This document shows, one piece after another, positions 25,655 through 33,665 of a DNA stretch of 64,000 nt. The translations under genes and the position numbers were made by a program. Origin of the DNA: Solibacteraceae bacterium (GTDB lineage: Bacteria; Acidobacteriota; Terriglobia; Bryobacterales; Bryobacteraceae); contig JAJPJX010000214.1 in the NCBI GenBank assembly GCA_021324015.1, positions 1 through 64,000 on the forward strand, written 5' to 3'. Positions within the stretch are counted from its first letter, which is position 1; each line of letters begins with the position of its first letter. The notes below the pieces were generated by a model, which searched no databases, had not been told where the DNA came from, and saw nothing but the letters and a program-made list of their open reading frames with translations.

Positions 25655-27705
25655 CAGCGGTTATTGCGACTTTCTACGACGGAGTTCAGTACTTTAGAAT
25701 AGCGCCCCAGCGTACCGGAGGTGAACAGACTATCCCTTGCGGACCGGATCAGATCAGGCCGGCCATCCAGCGGGATACGGCCGTTCACCGGCATGGTTTG
25801 GGCGGCTCCGCCGGCGGCGACCACCGGCACCGGGATGTCGTATCCCCGCACGCTTCTGCGAATCTCGTCGAACACTTTTTCCGCGGTCCAGGGGCCCATT
25901 ACCGGGGCGGCGCCCATTTCCCGGGCGATCAGCCCGATGATCTCCAGATCCGGCTTGGTGCCCATAGTGCCCAGGGCTTTCTTGAGCTTCTGTACTTCGC
26001 CGCACACATTGGTCACCGTGCCGTTCTTTTCGTAGGCGCAGGCGGCCGGCAGGACCACGTCCGCAGCCCTCGCGGTCTCGGTGAGGAACATGTCCTGGAC
26101 CACCACAAACGCGCTCCGCGAGCGCAGTTCGCCGGCCTTCAGCGGATTGGCGCCCACCACCCAGAACGCGTCCAGGTCCCCGGCCGCCAGCATCTCCGGC
26201 AAGGCCAGCCCGCCGGCATCCGGCAACAGGCCCATATCCACCGCGCCGCGAGAATTCGAATAGTCCACCAGGGCGACGTATTTTACGGGGATGCCCAACG
26301 ACTCGCCGAAATCCACCAGCCGGCGGACCGCCTCGCCCTTGACCACATCGCCAAAGACGATGACCAGTTCCGGTTCGGCGGCGAGTTTGGCGCGCAGGGA
26401 CTCCAGGGGACCGAAAACATCCGCGCAGGCGTCGCGCAGGCTGACCGCGGCCACCGCGTCCTCGCGCACGGGGCGCGGCGTGACCACGTAGACATGCGCC
26501 TGGTGATGGCGGTAGTTGGCGCGGATCTGGAAGGACAGGAAGGGGTGCTCCAGCGCCAGGTCAGCGCCGACCACCAGCACGGCCTTGCGCTGGTACAGAT
26601 CGGCCGAGACGGCGAGTTTGCCGGTCTTGCCGCTGAGCGCATCCAGTAGCGCCGGCACATCGCCGGTGCGGTGATGATCGATGTTGCCTGTCCCCAGCAC
26701 CTGGCGCCCGAACTTTTGCAGGTAGAAGTCCTCTTCGTTGCTGGTGTGGTTAGAGCCCACGACGGCGAACTTCCCGCCCGCCTCGCGGACCTGCTGGAAC
26801 TTCTTCGCCACCGTCTCGATGGCCTGCGACCAGGAGACCGGCTCGAGCTTGCCGTCAACCTTCAAAAGCGGCGATTGCAGACGCTCGGGGTGATTGTAGA
26901 AATCGAAGGCGTAACGCCCCTTCACGCACAGGAATTCGTCGTTGATGCCCGAGCGGTCGCGGTTATTGCCGCGGATGATCTGGTTGTTCCGCACGCCCAG
27001 CGTGGTCTTGCAGCCGTCGGCGCAGTGTGCGCAGATGGTGCCGACGTGCTCCATCTCCCAGGGGCGGGTATGGTAGCGGTACGCGCCGCTGGTCAGAGCG
27101 CCCACCGGGCAGATGTCGATGCACATGCCGCACTCATCGCACTCCAGGTGGTCCTGCTTGTTGGGCGCGATTTCGGAAACCACCCCGCGGTTCACGATCC
27201 CCAGGGCGTTGACGCCCATGCCCTCGTTGCAGATGCGCACGCAGCGGTAGCACAGAATGCAGCGCGGCATGTCATAGAAGACCACCGGCGACCACTGCTT
27301 CTCCGGTTTGTGGACCTTGTTCTCGCTGAAGCGGCTCTCTCCGGCGCCGTACCGGAAAGTCATGTCCTGCAACTCGCACTCGCCGCCCTTGTCGCACACC
27401 GGACAATCCAGTGGATGGTTGGCCAGCAGGAACTCCAGCATGGATTTGCGCGCGGCGGCGACCGTGGGCGTCTCCGTGCGCACCACCATGCCTTCCGCCA
27501 CCGGCAGCGTGCAGGAAGTCATCAGCTTCGGCATCTTCTCCACTTCCACCAGGCACATGCGGCAGGCGGCCTGAAGCGAAAGCCCTTCGTAGTAGCAGAA
27601 GGCCGGCACCTCGATGCCGGCGCGCTTGGCCGCATCGATGACCAGCGTGCCCGGAGGGGCCTGCACCGGCTTCCCATCAATCGTCAGATTTACCAAATCA
27701 GCCAT
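25654..27705 (-). CDS. nuoG: NADH-quinone oxidoreductase subunit G (Fe-S, molybdopterin-like fold)
   Basis: The 683-aa peripheral subunit carries the electron path. The N1b 2Fe-2S ligands are C37, C48, C51, C65. The N5 ligands are H97, C101, C104, C110. The N4 cysteines lie in CILCYRC (C149, C152, C155) with C199, and the second CxxCxxC segment is at 189-195. The optional N7 cluster motif is complete (C225, C228, C232 and C260 after 27 residues), as in E. coli. A molybdopterin-oxidoreductase-like domain without the cofactor follows. Eleven bases after nuoF. Confidence 0.94.
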   Translation of the reverse strand: MADLVNLTIDGKPVQAPPGTLVIDAAKRAGIEVPAFCYYEGLSLQAACRMCLVEVEKMPKLMTSCTLPVAEGMVVRTETPTVAAARKSMLEFLLANHPLDCPVCDKGGECELQDMTFRYGAGESRFSENKVHKPEKQWSPVVFYDMPRCILCYRCVRICNEGMGVNALGIVNRGVVSEIAPNKQDHLECDECGMCIDICPVGALTSGAYRYHTRPWEMEHVGTICAHCADGCKTTLGVRNNQIIRGNNRDRSGINDEFLCVKGRYAFDFYNHPERLQSPLLKVDGKLEPVSWSQAIETVAKKFQQVREAGGKFAVVGSNHTSNEEDFYLQKFGRQVLGTGNIDHHRTGDVPALLDALSGKTGKLAVSADLYQRKAVLVVGADLALEHPFLSFQIRANYRHHQAHVYVVTPRPVREDAVAAVSLRDACADVFGPLESLRAKLAAEPELVIVFGDVVKGEAVRRLVDFGESLGIPVKYVALVDYSNSRGAVDMGLLPDAGGLALPEMLAAGDLDAFWVVGANPLKAGELRSRSAFVVVQDMFLTETARAADVVLPAACAYEKNGTVTNVCGEVQKLKKALGTMGTKPDLEIIGLIAREMGAAPVMGPWTAEKVFDEIRRSVRGYDIPVPVVAAGGAAQTMPVNGRIPLDGRPDLIRSARDSLFTSGTLGRYSKVLNSVVESRNNR

Positions 27706-27715
27706 GGAAAGACTT

Positions 27716-29029
27716 TCACGCCATCACGAGCTGGCGGGCCTTCTCGTACGGGCAGGGCTTGCCGTCCAGATGGTCCTCGAACTCGTGGTAAAACTTCTCC
27801 ACAATCGACATCGTGGGCATGGCCGCGGCGTCGCCCAGCGGGCAGAAGGTCCGGCCGAACATGTTCTTGGCCAGGTCGCCGATCAGCGCGATATCGCTCC
27901 GCTGGCCCATGCCGTCGTGGAAGCGTTGGAGCAGTTTGCGGATCCAGGTAGTGCCCTCGCGGCAGGGAATGCACCAGCCGCAGCTTTCGTGGGCGTAAAA
28001 CCGCATAATGCGCAGCGCCGCCCTCACCATGCAGGTGTCTTCGTCCATGATCACCACGCCGCCGGAGCCCAGCATGGTCTTCTTCCGGGCCATGGCGTCG
28101 TAGTCCATGGTCAGGTCCTGGCATTCTTCGGCCGTCAGCACGGGGCAGGAAGAGCCCCCGGGAATGAAGGCCTTGAGCTTCTTGCCGCCGCGTATACCGC
28201 CGCCCACCTCTTCGATCATCTTCATGACCGGGAACCCCAGCGGCAGTTCGTAGACGCCCGGTTTGTTGATATGCCCGCTCAGGCAGGTGAGCTTGGTGCC
28301 GCCGGCCTTGGGCACGCCCAGGGCGGCGAAGGCCGCGCCGCCATCCCGGATGATGGCCGGCACGGCGCAGTAGGTCTCCACGTTGTTCAGCACCGTGGGG
28401 CACTGGAAGGCGCCCACCACGGCCGGAAACGGGGGCCGGATGCGGGGCACGCCACGCTTGCCTTCGAGCGACTCGAGCAGGGCCGATTCCTCGCCGCATT
28501 CGTAGGCGCCCGCGCCGGTGTGCGTGTACAGGTCAAAGTGGAAGTTCGAGCCCAGGATATTCTTGCCCAGGTAGCCGCAGGAATAGGCCTCGGCGATGGC
28601 CCGGTCCATGATCTCGATGAGGTAGCGATACTCCCCGCGGATGTAGATGTAGCCGGCATGCGCGTCGACCGCGAGGCCGGCGATTAGCACGCCTTCGATC
28701 AACTGGTGCGGATCGTTCTCCATCAGCAGGCGGTCCTTGCACGTGCCGGGCTCGCTTTCGTCGGCGTTGACCACGATGTATTTCGGCTTGGGCGAGTTGC
28801 GCGGCACGAAGCTCCACTTCAAGCCGGCGGGGAATCCGGCGCCGCCGCGCCCGCGCAGGTTCGAGATCTTGACCTCCTCGATGATCTGTTCGGGCGTCAT
28901 CTCCAGCGCTTTTTTGAAGGCTTTGAAACCGTCCGTGGCCAGGTAGGTGTCCAACGATGCCGAGTTCTCCAGGCCGAACCGGCGCGTCAGGACTTTGACT
29001 TCATGCGGGCTGGGTTCGTTGTAGAGCAT
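27716..29029 (-). CDS. nuoF: NADH-quinone oxidoreductase subunit F (NADH/FMN site)
   Basis: The 437-aa NADH dehydrogenase subunit binds NADH, FMN and cluster N3. The glycine-rich NADH/FMN loop is GRGGAGFPAGLKW. The N3 4Fe-4S ligands are in SCGWCIPCREGT plus the distal cysteine in TFCPLGDAA. It lies six bases after nuoE. Everything needed for NADH oxidation is present, so the encoded complex is an NADH-type complex I rather than the ferredoxin- or F420-dependent kind. Confidence 0.96.
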   Translation of the reverse strand: MLYNEPSPHEVKVLTRRFGLENSASLDTYLATDGFKAFKKALEMTPEQIIEEVKISNLRGRGGAGFPAGLKWSFVPRNSPKPKYIVVNADESEPGTCKDRLLMENDPHQLIEGVLIAGLAVDAHAGYIYIRGEYRYLIEIMDRAIAEAYSCGYLGKNILGSNFHFDLYTHTGAGAYECGEESALLESLEGKRGVPRIRPPFPAVVGAFQCPTVLNNVETYCAVPAIIRDGGAAFAALGVPKAGGTKLTCLSGHINKPGVYELPLGFPVMKMIEEVGGGIRGGKKLKAFIPGGSSCPVLTAEECQDLTMDYDAMARKKTMLGSGGVVIMDEDTCMVRAALRIMRFYAHESCGWCIPCREGTTWIRKLLQRFHDGMGQRSDIALIGDLAKNMFGRTFCPLGDAAAMPTMSIVEKFYHEFEDHLDGKPCPYEKARQLVMA

Positions 29030-29035
29030 GCTCGG

Positions 29036-29518
29036 TTATTGGGCCTTTCTCAGGCTGTCGAGGAGCCGGTCGAGCTTCTCGGGGGTCATCTGGTGATGGA
29101 AGGCATAGTTCACCTGGAGCGCGGGAGCCCAAGAACAGGCGCCGATGCATTCCACCTCTTCGAGCGAAACCTGCCCGTCGGCGGTGACCTCTTTGTGGCC
29201 GATGCCCAGCTTCTTGCAGGCGTGCTGCCAGAGTTCTTCGCCCCCGGTGAGCAGGCAACTGATGTTGGTGCAGATCTGCACGTGGTAGCGGCCGAGGGGC
29301 TTGCGGTGCAGCATGGAGTAGTAGCTCATGACCTCCTCCACCTGCAGTGGTTCGACGCCCACGCGCCGCGCCACCTCCTCTACCAGTTCCGGGGTGACCG
29401 ACCCCAGTTCGTCCTGCGCGTACAGCAGCATGGGGATCATCGCCGAACGCTGCCGTCCCGGCGGATAGCTTTTCAGAAGCTTGTCAAACCGCGCTTCCAG
29501 CTCAGCAGAAAGAGTCAT
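29036..29518 (-). CDS. nuoE: NADH-quinone oxidoreductase subunit E (2Fe-2S)
   Basis: The 160-aa thioredoxin-fold subunit holds the N1a 2Fe-2S cluster. Ligands are in ICTNISCLL and ECIGACSWAP, followed by the family VNYAFH segment. The start MTLSAELEARFDKLL at 29518 is chosen on homology to family N-termini; a longer frame overlaps nuoD. The 77 bases between nuoD and nuoE are the largest gap in the upstream half of the operon. Confidence 0.94.
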   Translation of the reverse strand: MTLSAELEARFDKLLKSYPPGRQRSAMIPMLLYAQDELGSVTPELVEEVARRVGVEPLQVEEVMSYYSMLHRKPLGRYHVQICTNISCLLTGGEELWQHACKKLGIGHKEVTADGQVSLEEVECIGACSWAPALQVNYAFHHQMTPEKLDRLLDSLRKAQ

Positions 29519-29595
29519 TGGTTTCGCAAAAGAGCGGCAGAGCACAACCCGGTTGCAGTGCCGCATTCGGACCGAATCGCTTGCATCCCGGCCCC

Positions 29596-30825
29596 TTACC
29601 TGTCGCAATCTCCCAGCACGAAATCCATGCTGCCGATGGAAGCGATCACATCCGCGATCAGCGTGCCCGCCACCATCCGGGGCACCGCCTGCAGGTTGCC
29701 GAAACTCGGCGATCGCACGTGCACGCGGTAGGGGTGGGCGGTGCCGTCGCTGACTACGTAATAGCCCACTTCGCCACGGGGCGACTCGATCACCTGGTAG
29801 ACCTCCCCCTCCGGAACCCGGAAGCCTTCGGTCACGATCTTGAAGTGATAGATCAGCGCCTCCATCTGGGTCTTCATTTTCTCCCGCTCGGGCAGCACCA
29901 CGTGCGGCGCGTCCGCAGTCCAGCGCCCGGAGGGCATGCCTTCCAGCGCCTGCCGGATAATGCGGGCGCTCTGGCGCATCTCCTCGATGCGCACCTGGTA
30001 GCGGGCGTAGACGTCGCCTTCCGTGCGGGTGGGTACTTCGAAATCAAACTGATCGTAGCTGGAATAAGGCTGGTCCTTGCGCGTGTCCCACTTGACCCCG
30101 GCGGCGCGCAGCATCGGCCCGGTCACGCCCAGGTCCAGCATGTCCTCGACGGAAAGGTAGCCCACGCCCTGCGTGCGGCCAATCCAGATCCGGTTCGCGG
30201 TGAGCAGCTCCTCGTATTCGTCCACACGGCTGGAGAACACGTCAATAAACTTCCGGACCTCGTGCTGCCAGCCGCGAGGAGGTTCCAGCGCCAGACCGCC
30301 GACGCGGAAGTAGCTGGTCATCATGCGCTGCCCGGAGAACCTCTCGAAGATGCGCAGGATCTCTTCACGCTCGCGGAAACAGTACAGGAACACGCTCATC
30401 GCGCCGATATCGATGGCGTGCGTCCCGAGCCACACCAGGTGGCTGTTCAGCCGCGTGAACTCCGTGAGCATCACGCGCATCCACTGCGCCAGCGGCGGGA
30501 TCTCCAGCCCCAGCAGCTTTTCCACCCCCAGGCAGTAACACAGGTTGTTGGACAGCGGCGCCAGATAGTCGATCCGGTCGGTGAGGGTCACCGCCTGCTG
30601 ATAGGTTTTGACCTCGAACTCTTTTTCAATGCCGGTGTGCAGGTAGCCGATGTCCGGCCGGCAGGAGATGATGGTCTCGCCGTCCAGTTCCAGCTGCAGG
30701 CGCAACACCCCGTGGGTGGAGGGGTGCTGCGGCCCCATGTTGAGCGTCATGCTCCGGGGCTTCGCGGTTTGTTGTTCCTGTTCCGGAGCGGTGGTGCTTA
30801 CGTCGGGTGTTGCCGTATCGCTCAC
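29596..30825 (-). CDS. nuoD: NADH-quinone oxidoreductase subunit D (49 kDa)
   Basis: The 409-aa subunit lines the quinone pocket. It shows GPQHPSTHGVLRL near residue 31, with the quinone-binding histidine, then GYLHTGIEKE and the LCYCLGVEKLLG helix. The C-terminus ends in the usual DFVLGDCDR. About 25 extra residues rich in Thr/Glu/Gln precede the conserved start. Twelve bases after nuoC. In complex I it packs on NuoB, which is not encoded here. Confidence 0.96.
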   Translation of the reverse strand: MSDTATPDVSTTAPEQEQQTAKPRSMTLNMGPQHPSTHGVLRLQLELDGETIISCRPDIGYLHTGIEKEFEVKTYQQAVTLTDRIDYLAPLSNNLCYCLGVEKLLGLEIPPLAQWMRVMLTEFTRLNSHLVWLGTHAIDIGAMSVFLYCFREREEILRIFERFSGQRMMTSYFRVGGLALEPPRGWQHEVRKFIDVFSSRVDEYEELLTANRIWIGRTQGVGYLSVEDMLDLGVTGPMLRAAGVKWDTRKDQPYSSYDQFDFEVPTRTEGDVYARYQVRIEEMRQSARIIRQALEGMPSGRWTADAPHVVLPEREKMKTQMEALIYHFKIVTEGFRVPEGEVYQVIESPRGEVGYYVVSDGTAHPYRVHVRSPSFGNLQAVPRMVAGTLIADVIASIGSMDFVLGDCDR

Positions 30826-30837
30826 GATCTTTCCTGT

Positions 30838-31311
30838 CTAAACCCGGCTGCCGGTCACCGGGTAGTCCTTGCGCAGGGGATGGCCTTCCCAATCCTCCGG
30901 CAGCATGATACGCCGGAGATCGGGGTGATTGCGGAAATGAATCCCGAACAAATCGAAGGTCTCACGTTCGAACCAGTTGGCCGAACGCCACACGGAAGTC
31001 ACCGAATCGATGACCGGCTGATCGCCGGGCAGGCGGCACTTGACGCGTAAGCGCTGGTTTCGCTCGAGGGAATGAAGGTGGTAGACCACTTCGAAGCGGG
31101 GCTCCGCGGGATACCGGTCCACGCCGGTCACCGTGCTCAAACGTACAAACTGCTGATCGTATTTCAGGAAACCGCACACGCTGACGATCTTTTCCGGGGC
31201 GATCTCCAACGTGAGTTCCTGCCGGTCGAACTTGCCTCCCACCAATGCATCCGGATCAAACTGTTCGACGGCGGCCGCTACGGAGTGTTCTTTGAGGCGT
31301 TCGGGAAGCAT
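30838..31311 (-). CDS. nuoC: NADH-quinone oxidoreductase subunit C (30 kDa)
   Basis: The 157-aa peripheral subunit has the family signature WFERETFDLFGIHFRNHPDLRRIM and LPEDWEGHPLRKDYP. It is a stand-alone NuoC, neither fused to NuoD nor carrying NuoB sequence. Only nine bases separate it from nuoA, so the usual nuoB position is empty. Confidence 0.95.
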   Translation of the reverse strand: MLPERLKEHSVAAAVEQFDPDALVGGKFDRQELTLEIAPEKIVSVCGFLKYDQQFVRLSTVTGVDRYPAEPRFEVVYHLHSLERNQRLRVKCRLPGDQPVIDSVTSVWRSANWFERETFDLFGIHFRNHPDLRRIMLPEDWEGHPLRKDYPVTGSRV

Positions 31312-31320
31312 GCGATCTCG

Positions 31321-31719
31321 CTAGGGTTTACGGAAGCGCCGTTCGCCCGTCTCTCCCCAATCCAGGGCCCCCTTCTTCCAGATGTAGAAAAACCCGGAGA
31401 GGATAAGAACAATGAACACCAGCATCTCCAGGAAGGCGAACATCTTCAGTTCCCGGTAGACCACTGCCCAGGGATACAGGAAAATGGCTTCGATGTCGAA
31501 CAGAATGAAGAGCATGCCCACGAGGTAGAACTTCACGCTGAAGCGCTCGCGCGCGCTGCCGGTGGGCTCGATCCCGCATTCGTACGGCATGTCCTTGACG
31601 CGGTTGCGCACGCGCTTCCCCAGTAGGTAGGAGGCCCCCAACATGCCGGCTGCGACCGCCATCGCGATGACGGCTTGCAGCAGAACAGGGAAGTAAGTTT
31701 CAGCGTACGAAGTGGGCAT
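31321..31719 (-). CDS. nuoA: NADH-quinone oxidoreductase subunit A
   Basis: The 132-aa three-helix membrane subunit has the conserved loop MPYECGIEPTGSARERFSVKFYLVGMLFILFDIEAIFLYPW, which includes the quinone-site cysteine. First gene of the complex I operon, expressed from the promoter at 31758-31787 with a leader of about 30 bases. The Shine-Dalgarno (GGTAAGAAA) is weak. Confidence 0.95.
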   Translation of the reverse strand: MPTSYAETYFPVLLQAVIAMAVAAGMLGASYLLGKRVRNRVKDMPYECGIEPTGSARERFSVKFYLVGMLFILFDIEAIFLYPWAVVYRELKMFAFLEMLVFIVLILSGFFYIWKKGALDWGETGERRFRKP

Positions 31720-31757
31720 TCAAATTTCTTACCGGGATCGGGAGGACCTTAAATTTG

Positions 31758-31787
31758 ACTATAATGGTTGACAAATCGGGGTGTCAA
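31758..31787 (-). promoter_or_regulatory. Promoter of the nuo operon
   Basis: On the minus strand a perfect -35 TTGACA (31782-31787) and a -10 TATAGT (31758-31763, five of six) are separated by 18 bases. The start is expected near 31751, giving a 31-base leader to the nuoA ATG. The -35 hexamer is inside one arm of a perfect palindrome, so a regulator binding there would directly compete with RNA polymerase. Confidence 0.65.
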
Positions 31788-31789
31788 CC
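31766..31789. promoter_or_regulatory. Perfect 8-base-arm palindrome in the nuoA-thiS intergenic region
   Basis: GGTTGACA (31766-31773) and TGTCAACC (31782-31789) are perfect inverted arms with an 8-base spacer. It lies between the divergent nuoA and thiS genes, covers the nuo -35 element and ends 14 bases before the thiS ATG. A TATAAT at 31760-31765 on the plus strand may be the thiS -10. A shared operator is plausible; a hairpin in the thiS leader is the alternative. Confidence 0.5.
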
Positions 31790-31803
31790 GAGCGGAAACT
31801 CCC

Positions 31804-32028
31804 ATGCCATCGAGCGACAGCGCACTGATCGAGATCGTCGTCAACGGAGAGACGCACACGGTTCCGCGGGGCCTGAACATCTCAGGCTTGCTGGAGTTGC
31901 TGGGATTGGAGCCTGGCCGCGTCGCGGTCGAGTTGGACCGGCGGATCGTGCGTCAACCAGAATGGGCCGGAACACGCTTCGAAGCCGGCGCGAAGCTGGA
32001 AATCGTACAGTTCGTGGGAGGGGGCTGA
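31804..32028 (+). CDS. thiS: ThiS-family sulfur carrier protein
   Basis: The 74-aa beta-grasp protein has the ThiS pattern: IEIVVNGETHTVPRGLNISGLL at the N-terminus and the C-terminal IVQFVGGG, whose terminal Gly-Gly is adenylated and thiocarboxylated. In thiamine synthesis it donates sulfur to the thiazole. No thiG, thiF or other thiamine gene is in the window, so it is an orphan here and could serve another sulfur-transfer route. The ATG at 31804 is chosen; a longer frame overlaps the promoter region. Confidence 0.85.
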   Translation: MPSSDSALIEIVVNGETHTVPRGLNISGLLELLGLEPGRVAVELDRRIVRQPEWAGTRFEAGAKLEIVQFVGGG

Positions 32029-32046
32029 CCGGCAGCCCCGCTCCTT

Positions 32047-32391
32047 CTAGCTGAAACTGCGCACGGCCCCGGCTTCGTCGTCGTGGACGTCGAAGACCGT
32101 GTACAGCTTGGTGATTTGCAGCAGGTCCTTGACCCGCTTGGTCAGGTTAAGCAGCTTCAATTGGCCGCCCTGGTTGGTCACTGTAGTGAAGCCGGACACC
32201 AGTTCGCCAATCCCTGAGCTGTCGATGTAGGAAACCTCGCCGAGGTTCAGCAGGATCTTTTTCTGATTGCTGGCCACCATCTCGCGCAGGGTGTCGCGCA
32301 GCGTGCTGGACCCCTCACCCAAGGTAATCCTTCCGGCCACATCCACTACCGTCACGTCGCCTACTTGCCTTGTGCTCAACTTCACGCTCAC
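32047..32391 (-). CDS. STAS-domain anti-anti-sigma factor
   Basis: The 114-aa product is a single STAS domain of the SpoIIAA/RsbV kind. The phosphorylatable serine is S58 in YIDSSGIGEL. In such partner-switching pairs, the unphosphorylated form binds the kinase anti-sigma factor and frees its target. The anti-sigma kinase is encoded immediately upstream on the same strand (49 bases apart). No sigma factor or PP2C phosphatase is adjacent. Confidence 0.88.
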   Translation of the reverse strand: MSVKLSTRQVGDVTVVDVAGRITLGEGSSTLRDTLREMVASNQKKILLNLGEVSYIDSSGIGELVSGFTTVTNQGGQLKLLNLTKRVKDLLQITKLYTVFDVHDDEAGAVRSFS

Positions 32392-32440
32392 TGGATTATG
32401 CCTCCTGGCTTCTCGCTGTCTGAAACTTTGAAACTGGATC

Positions 32441-32881
32441 TTACTTGGGCGCCCGGTACTTGATCAACGTCACTTCAATCCCCGCAGGCGCCAACCGCCG
32501 GATCGCAAACTCGTCCATGAAGGCGCGCATCAGAAAAATGCCGCGGCCGGAGTGGCGCAGCAGATTTTCCTCGGCCAGGGGGTCCGGAAGGTTCTCGTAA
32601 TCGAAGCCTTCCCCCTCGTCGGCCACCTTCACCGTCAACCGGTCCGAGTTCTGAGTCACCGAAAAGCGCACCCGCTTGCGCTTGTTGTAGCGGTTGCCGT
32701 GCACCACCGCGTTGACCATCGACTCCCGGACGGCCATCGCGATTTTGTTCAGATCGTCCTCGTCGAATCCTGCCTTTTGGCCCACCTGGACCGCGATCTC
32801 TTCAGCAGTGTCCACGCTCTCCAAAGTCGAATCCAGAAACTGATCGACAGTTTCGGTTTCGCCGTGCGCGTTGTTCCCCAT
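32441..32881 (-). CDS. Serine-protein kinase / anti-sigma factor (RsbW/SpoIIAB-like)
   Basis: The product is 146 aa from the ATG. It is a GHKL ATPase with the N box ESMVNAVVHGNRYN (N57), the G1 box DEGEGFD and the G2 box RHSGRGIFLM. It should phosphorylate the STAS protein encoded downstream and bind a target, classically a sigma factor. An upstream TTG at 32908 is in frame, but the ATG at 32881 is preferred; neither has a strong Shine-Dalgarno. The two genes form a minimal partner-switching module. Confidence 0.85.
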   Translation of the reverse strand: MGNNAHGETETVDQFLDSTLESVDTAEEIAVQVGQKAGFDEDDLNKIAMAVRESMVNAVVHGNRYNKRKRVRFSVTQNSDRLTVKVADEGEGFDYENLPDPLAEENLLRHSGRGIFLMRAFMDEFAIRRLAPAGIEVTLIKYRAPK

Positions 32882-32988
32882 AACTAGACCGGTCTCAGGC
32901 GTGGCCAAAACGAATCGCTAGAATAAATTACCGCCACCGCCAATGTCAAGAAGCCGCCGGCTGCATCGGCCGCATCAGGCCGCTGCGG

Positions 32989-33558
32989 TCATTTTCCGGC
33001 GTGCCCTTTCATGGCGGCGCGCAACCGCTGTTCCGAGTCTGCACTCCAATAGCCACAGTCGAGTTGCAGAAACACCGAGGTGTACGGAATCGTCAGATTC
33101 GTCTTCAGGATCAGTACGCGAAACGTCTTGGCCGCCTCGTCCAGCCTGGCGATGATCTGTTCGTGCGGCAGTTGCCGGGGCTTCTGAGCGGAAAAGAGCC
33201 CGGCCAGCATCTGCCGGTAGGCCGACACGCCGGGGGCTTCCTGCTCCGGTACATATCTTAGCTCCGCATCGGTGTAGACGATAGGGCGGACGTGCTTCGC
33301 CGCCGAGAGGCTCTCCAGCACGGTCTTCAACACCTCGGCCTGGCCCGCGCCGCTAACGATGGTCTCAATTCCCTCCCGGGCCTGTTCCGGATAGGCGGAA
33401 TCCGCCACCACGATCCAATTGCGGTGGCCGTACAACGGGATCAGTTCCCGCAGCCGCTCCTTCCAGTGCGGATTCGGGCCCGCGGCCAGCAAGGGATTAC
33501 CGGCCAGCACTCCTGCCAGCAGCGCGCAGCCCAGCATTGTCCAATATCGAATTTCCAT
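32989..33558 (-). CDS. Secreted RbsD/FucU-like sugar mutarotase candidate
   Basis: The product (189 aa) begins with a signal peptide (MEIRYWTMLGCALLAGVLAG, cleavage near LLAAG). The mature part resembles the RbsD/FucU fold. LIPLYGHRNWIVVADSAYP places His45 and Asp53 eight residues apart, as in the LGHTDxIxIAD motif of ribose pyranase. A C-terminal IPYTSVFLQLDCGYW resembles the PYANIIL...G ending. The family interconverts anomers of ribose or fucose and is normally cytoplasmic, so a secretion signal is unusual. AAGGAA supports the start. It is divergent from a glycosidase gene. The fold assignment is from motif spacing only. Confidence 0.6.
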   Translation of the reverse strand: MEIRYWTMLGCALLAGVLAGNPLLAAGPNPHWKERLRELIPLYGHRNWIVVADSAYPEQAREGIETIVSGAGQAEVLKTVLESLSAAKHVRPIVYTDAELRYVPEQEAPGVSAYRQMLAGLFSAQKPRQLPHEQIIARLDEAAKTFRVLILKTNLTIPYTSVFLQLDCGYWSADSEQRLRAAMKGHAGK

Positions 33559-33665
33559 GGTGTTCCTTCCTCGGACCATCTTCTGTCACCGCGTCGACAG
33601 CGTTTGCTCTGAAACTGGTGTTTTAATTGTAGAGCGGAAAACCACAGAAGATCGGGCAGGAGCGC

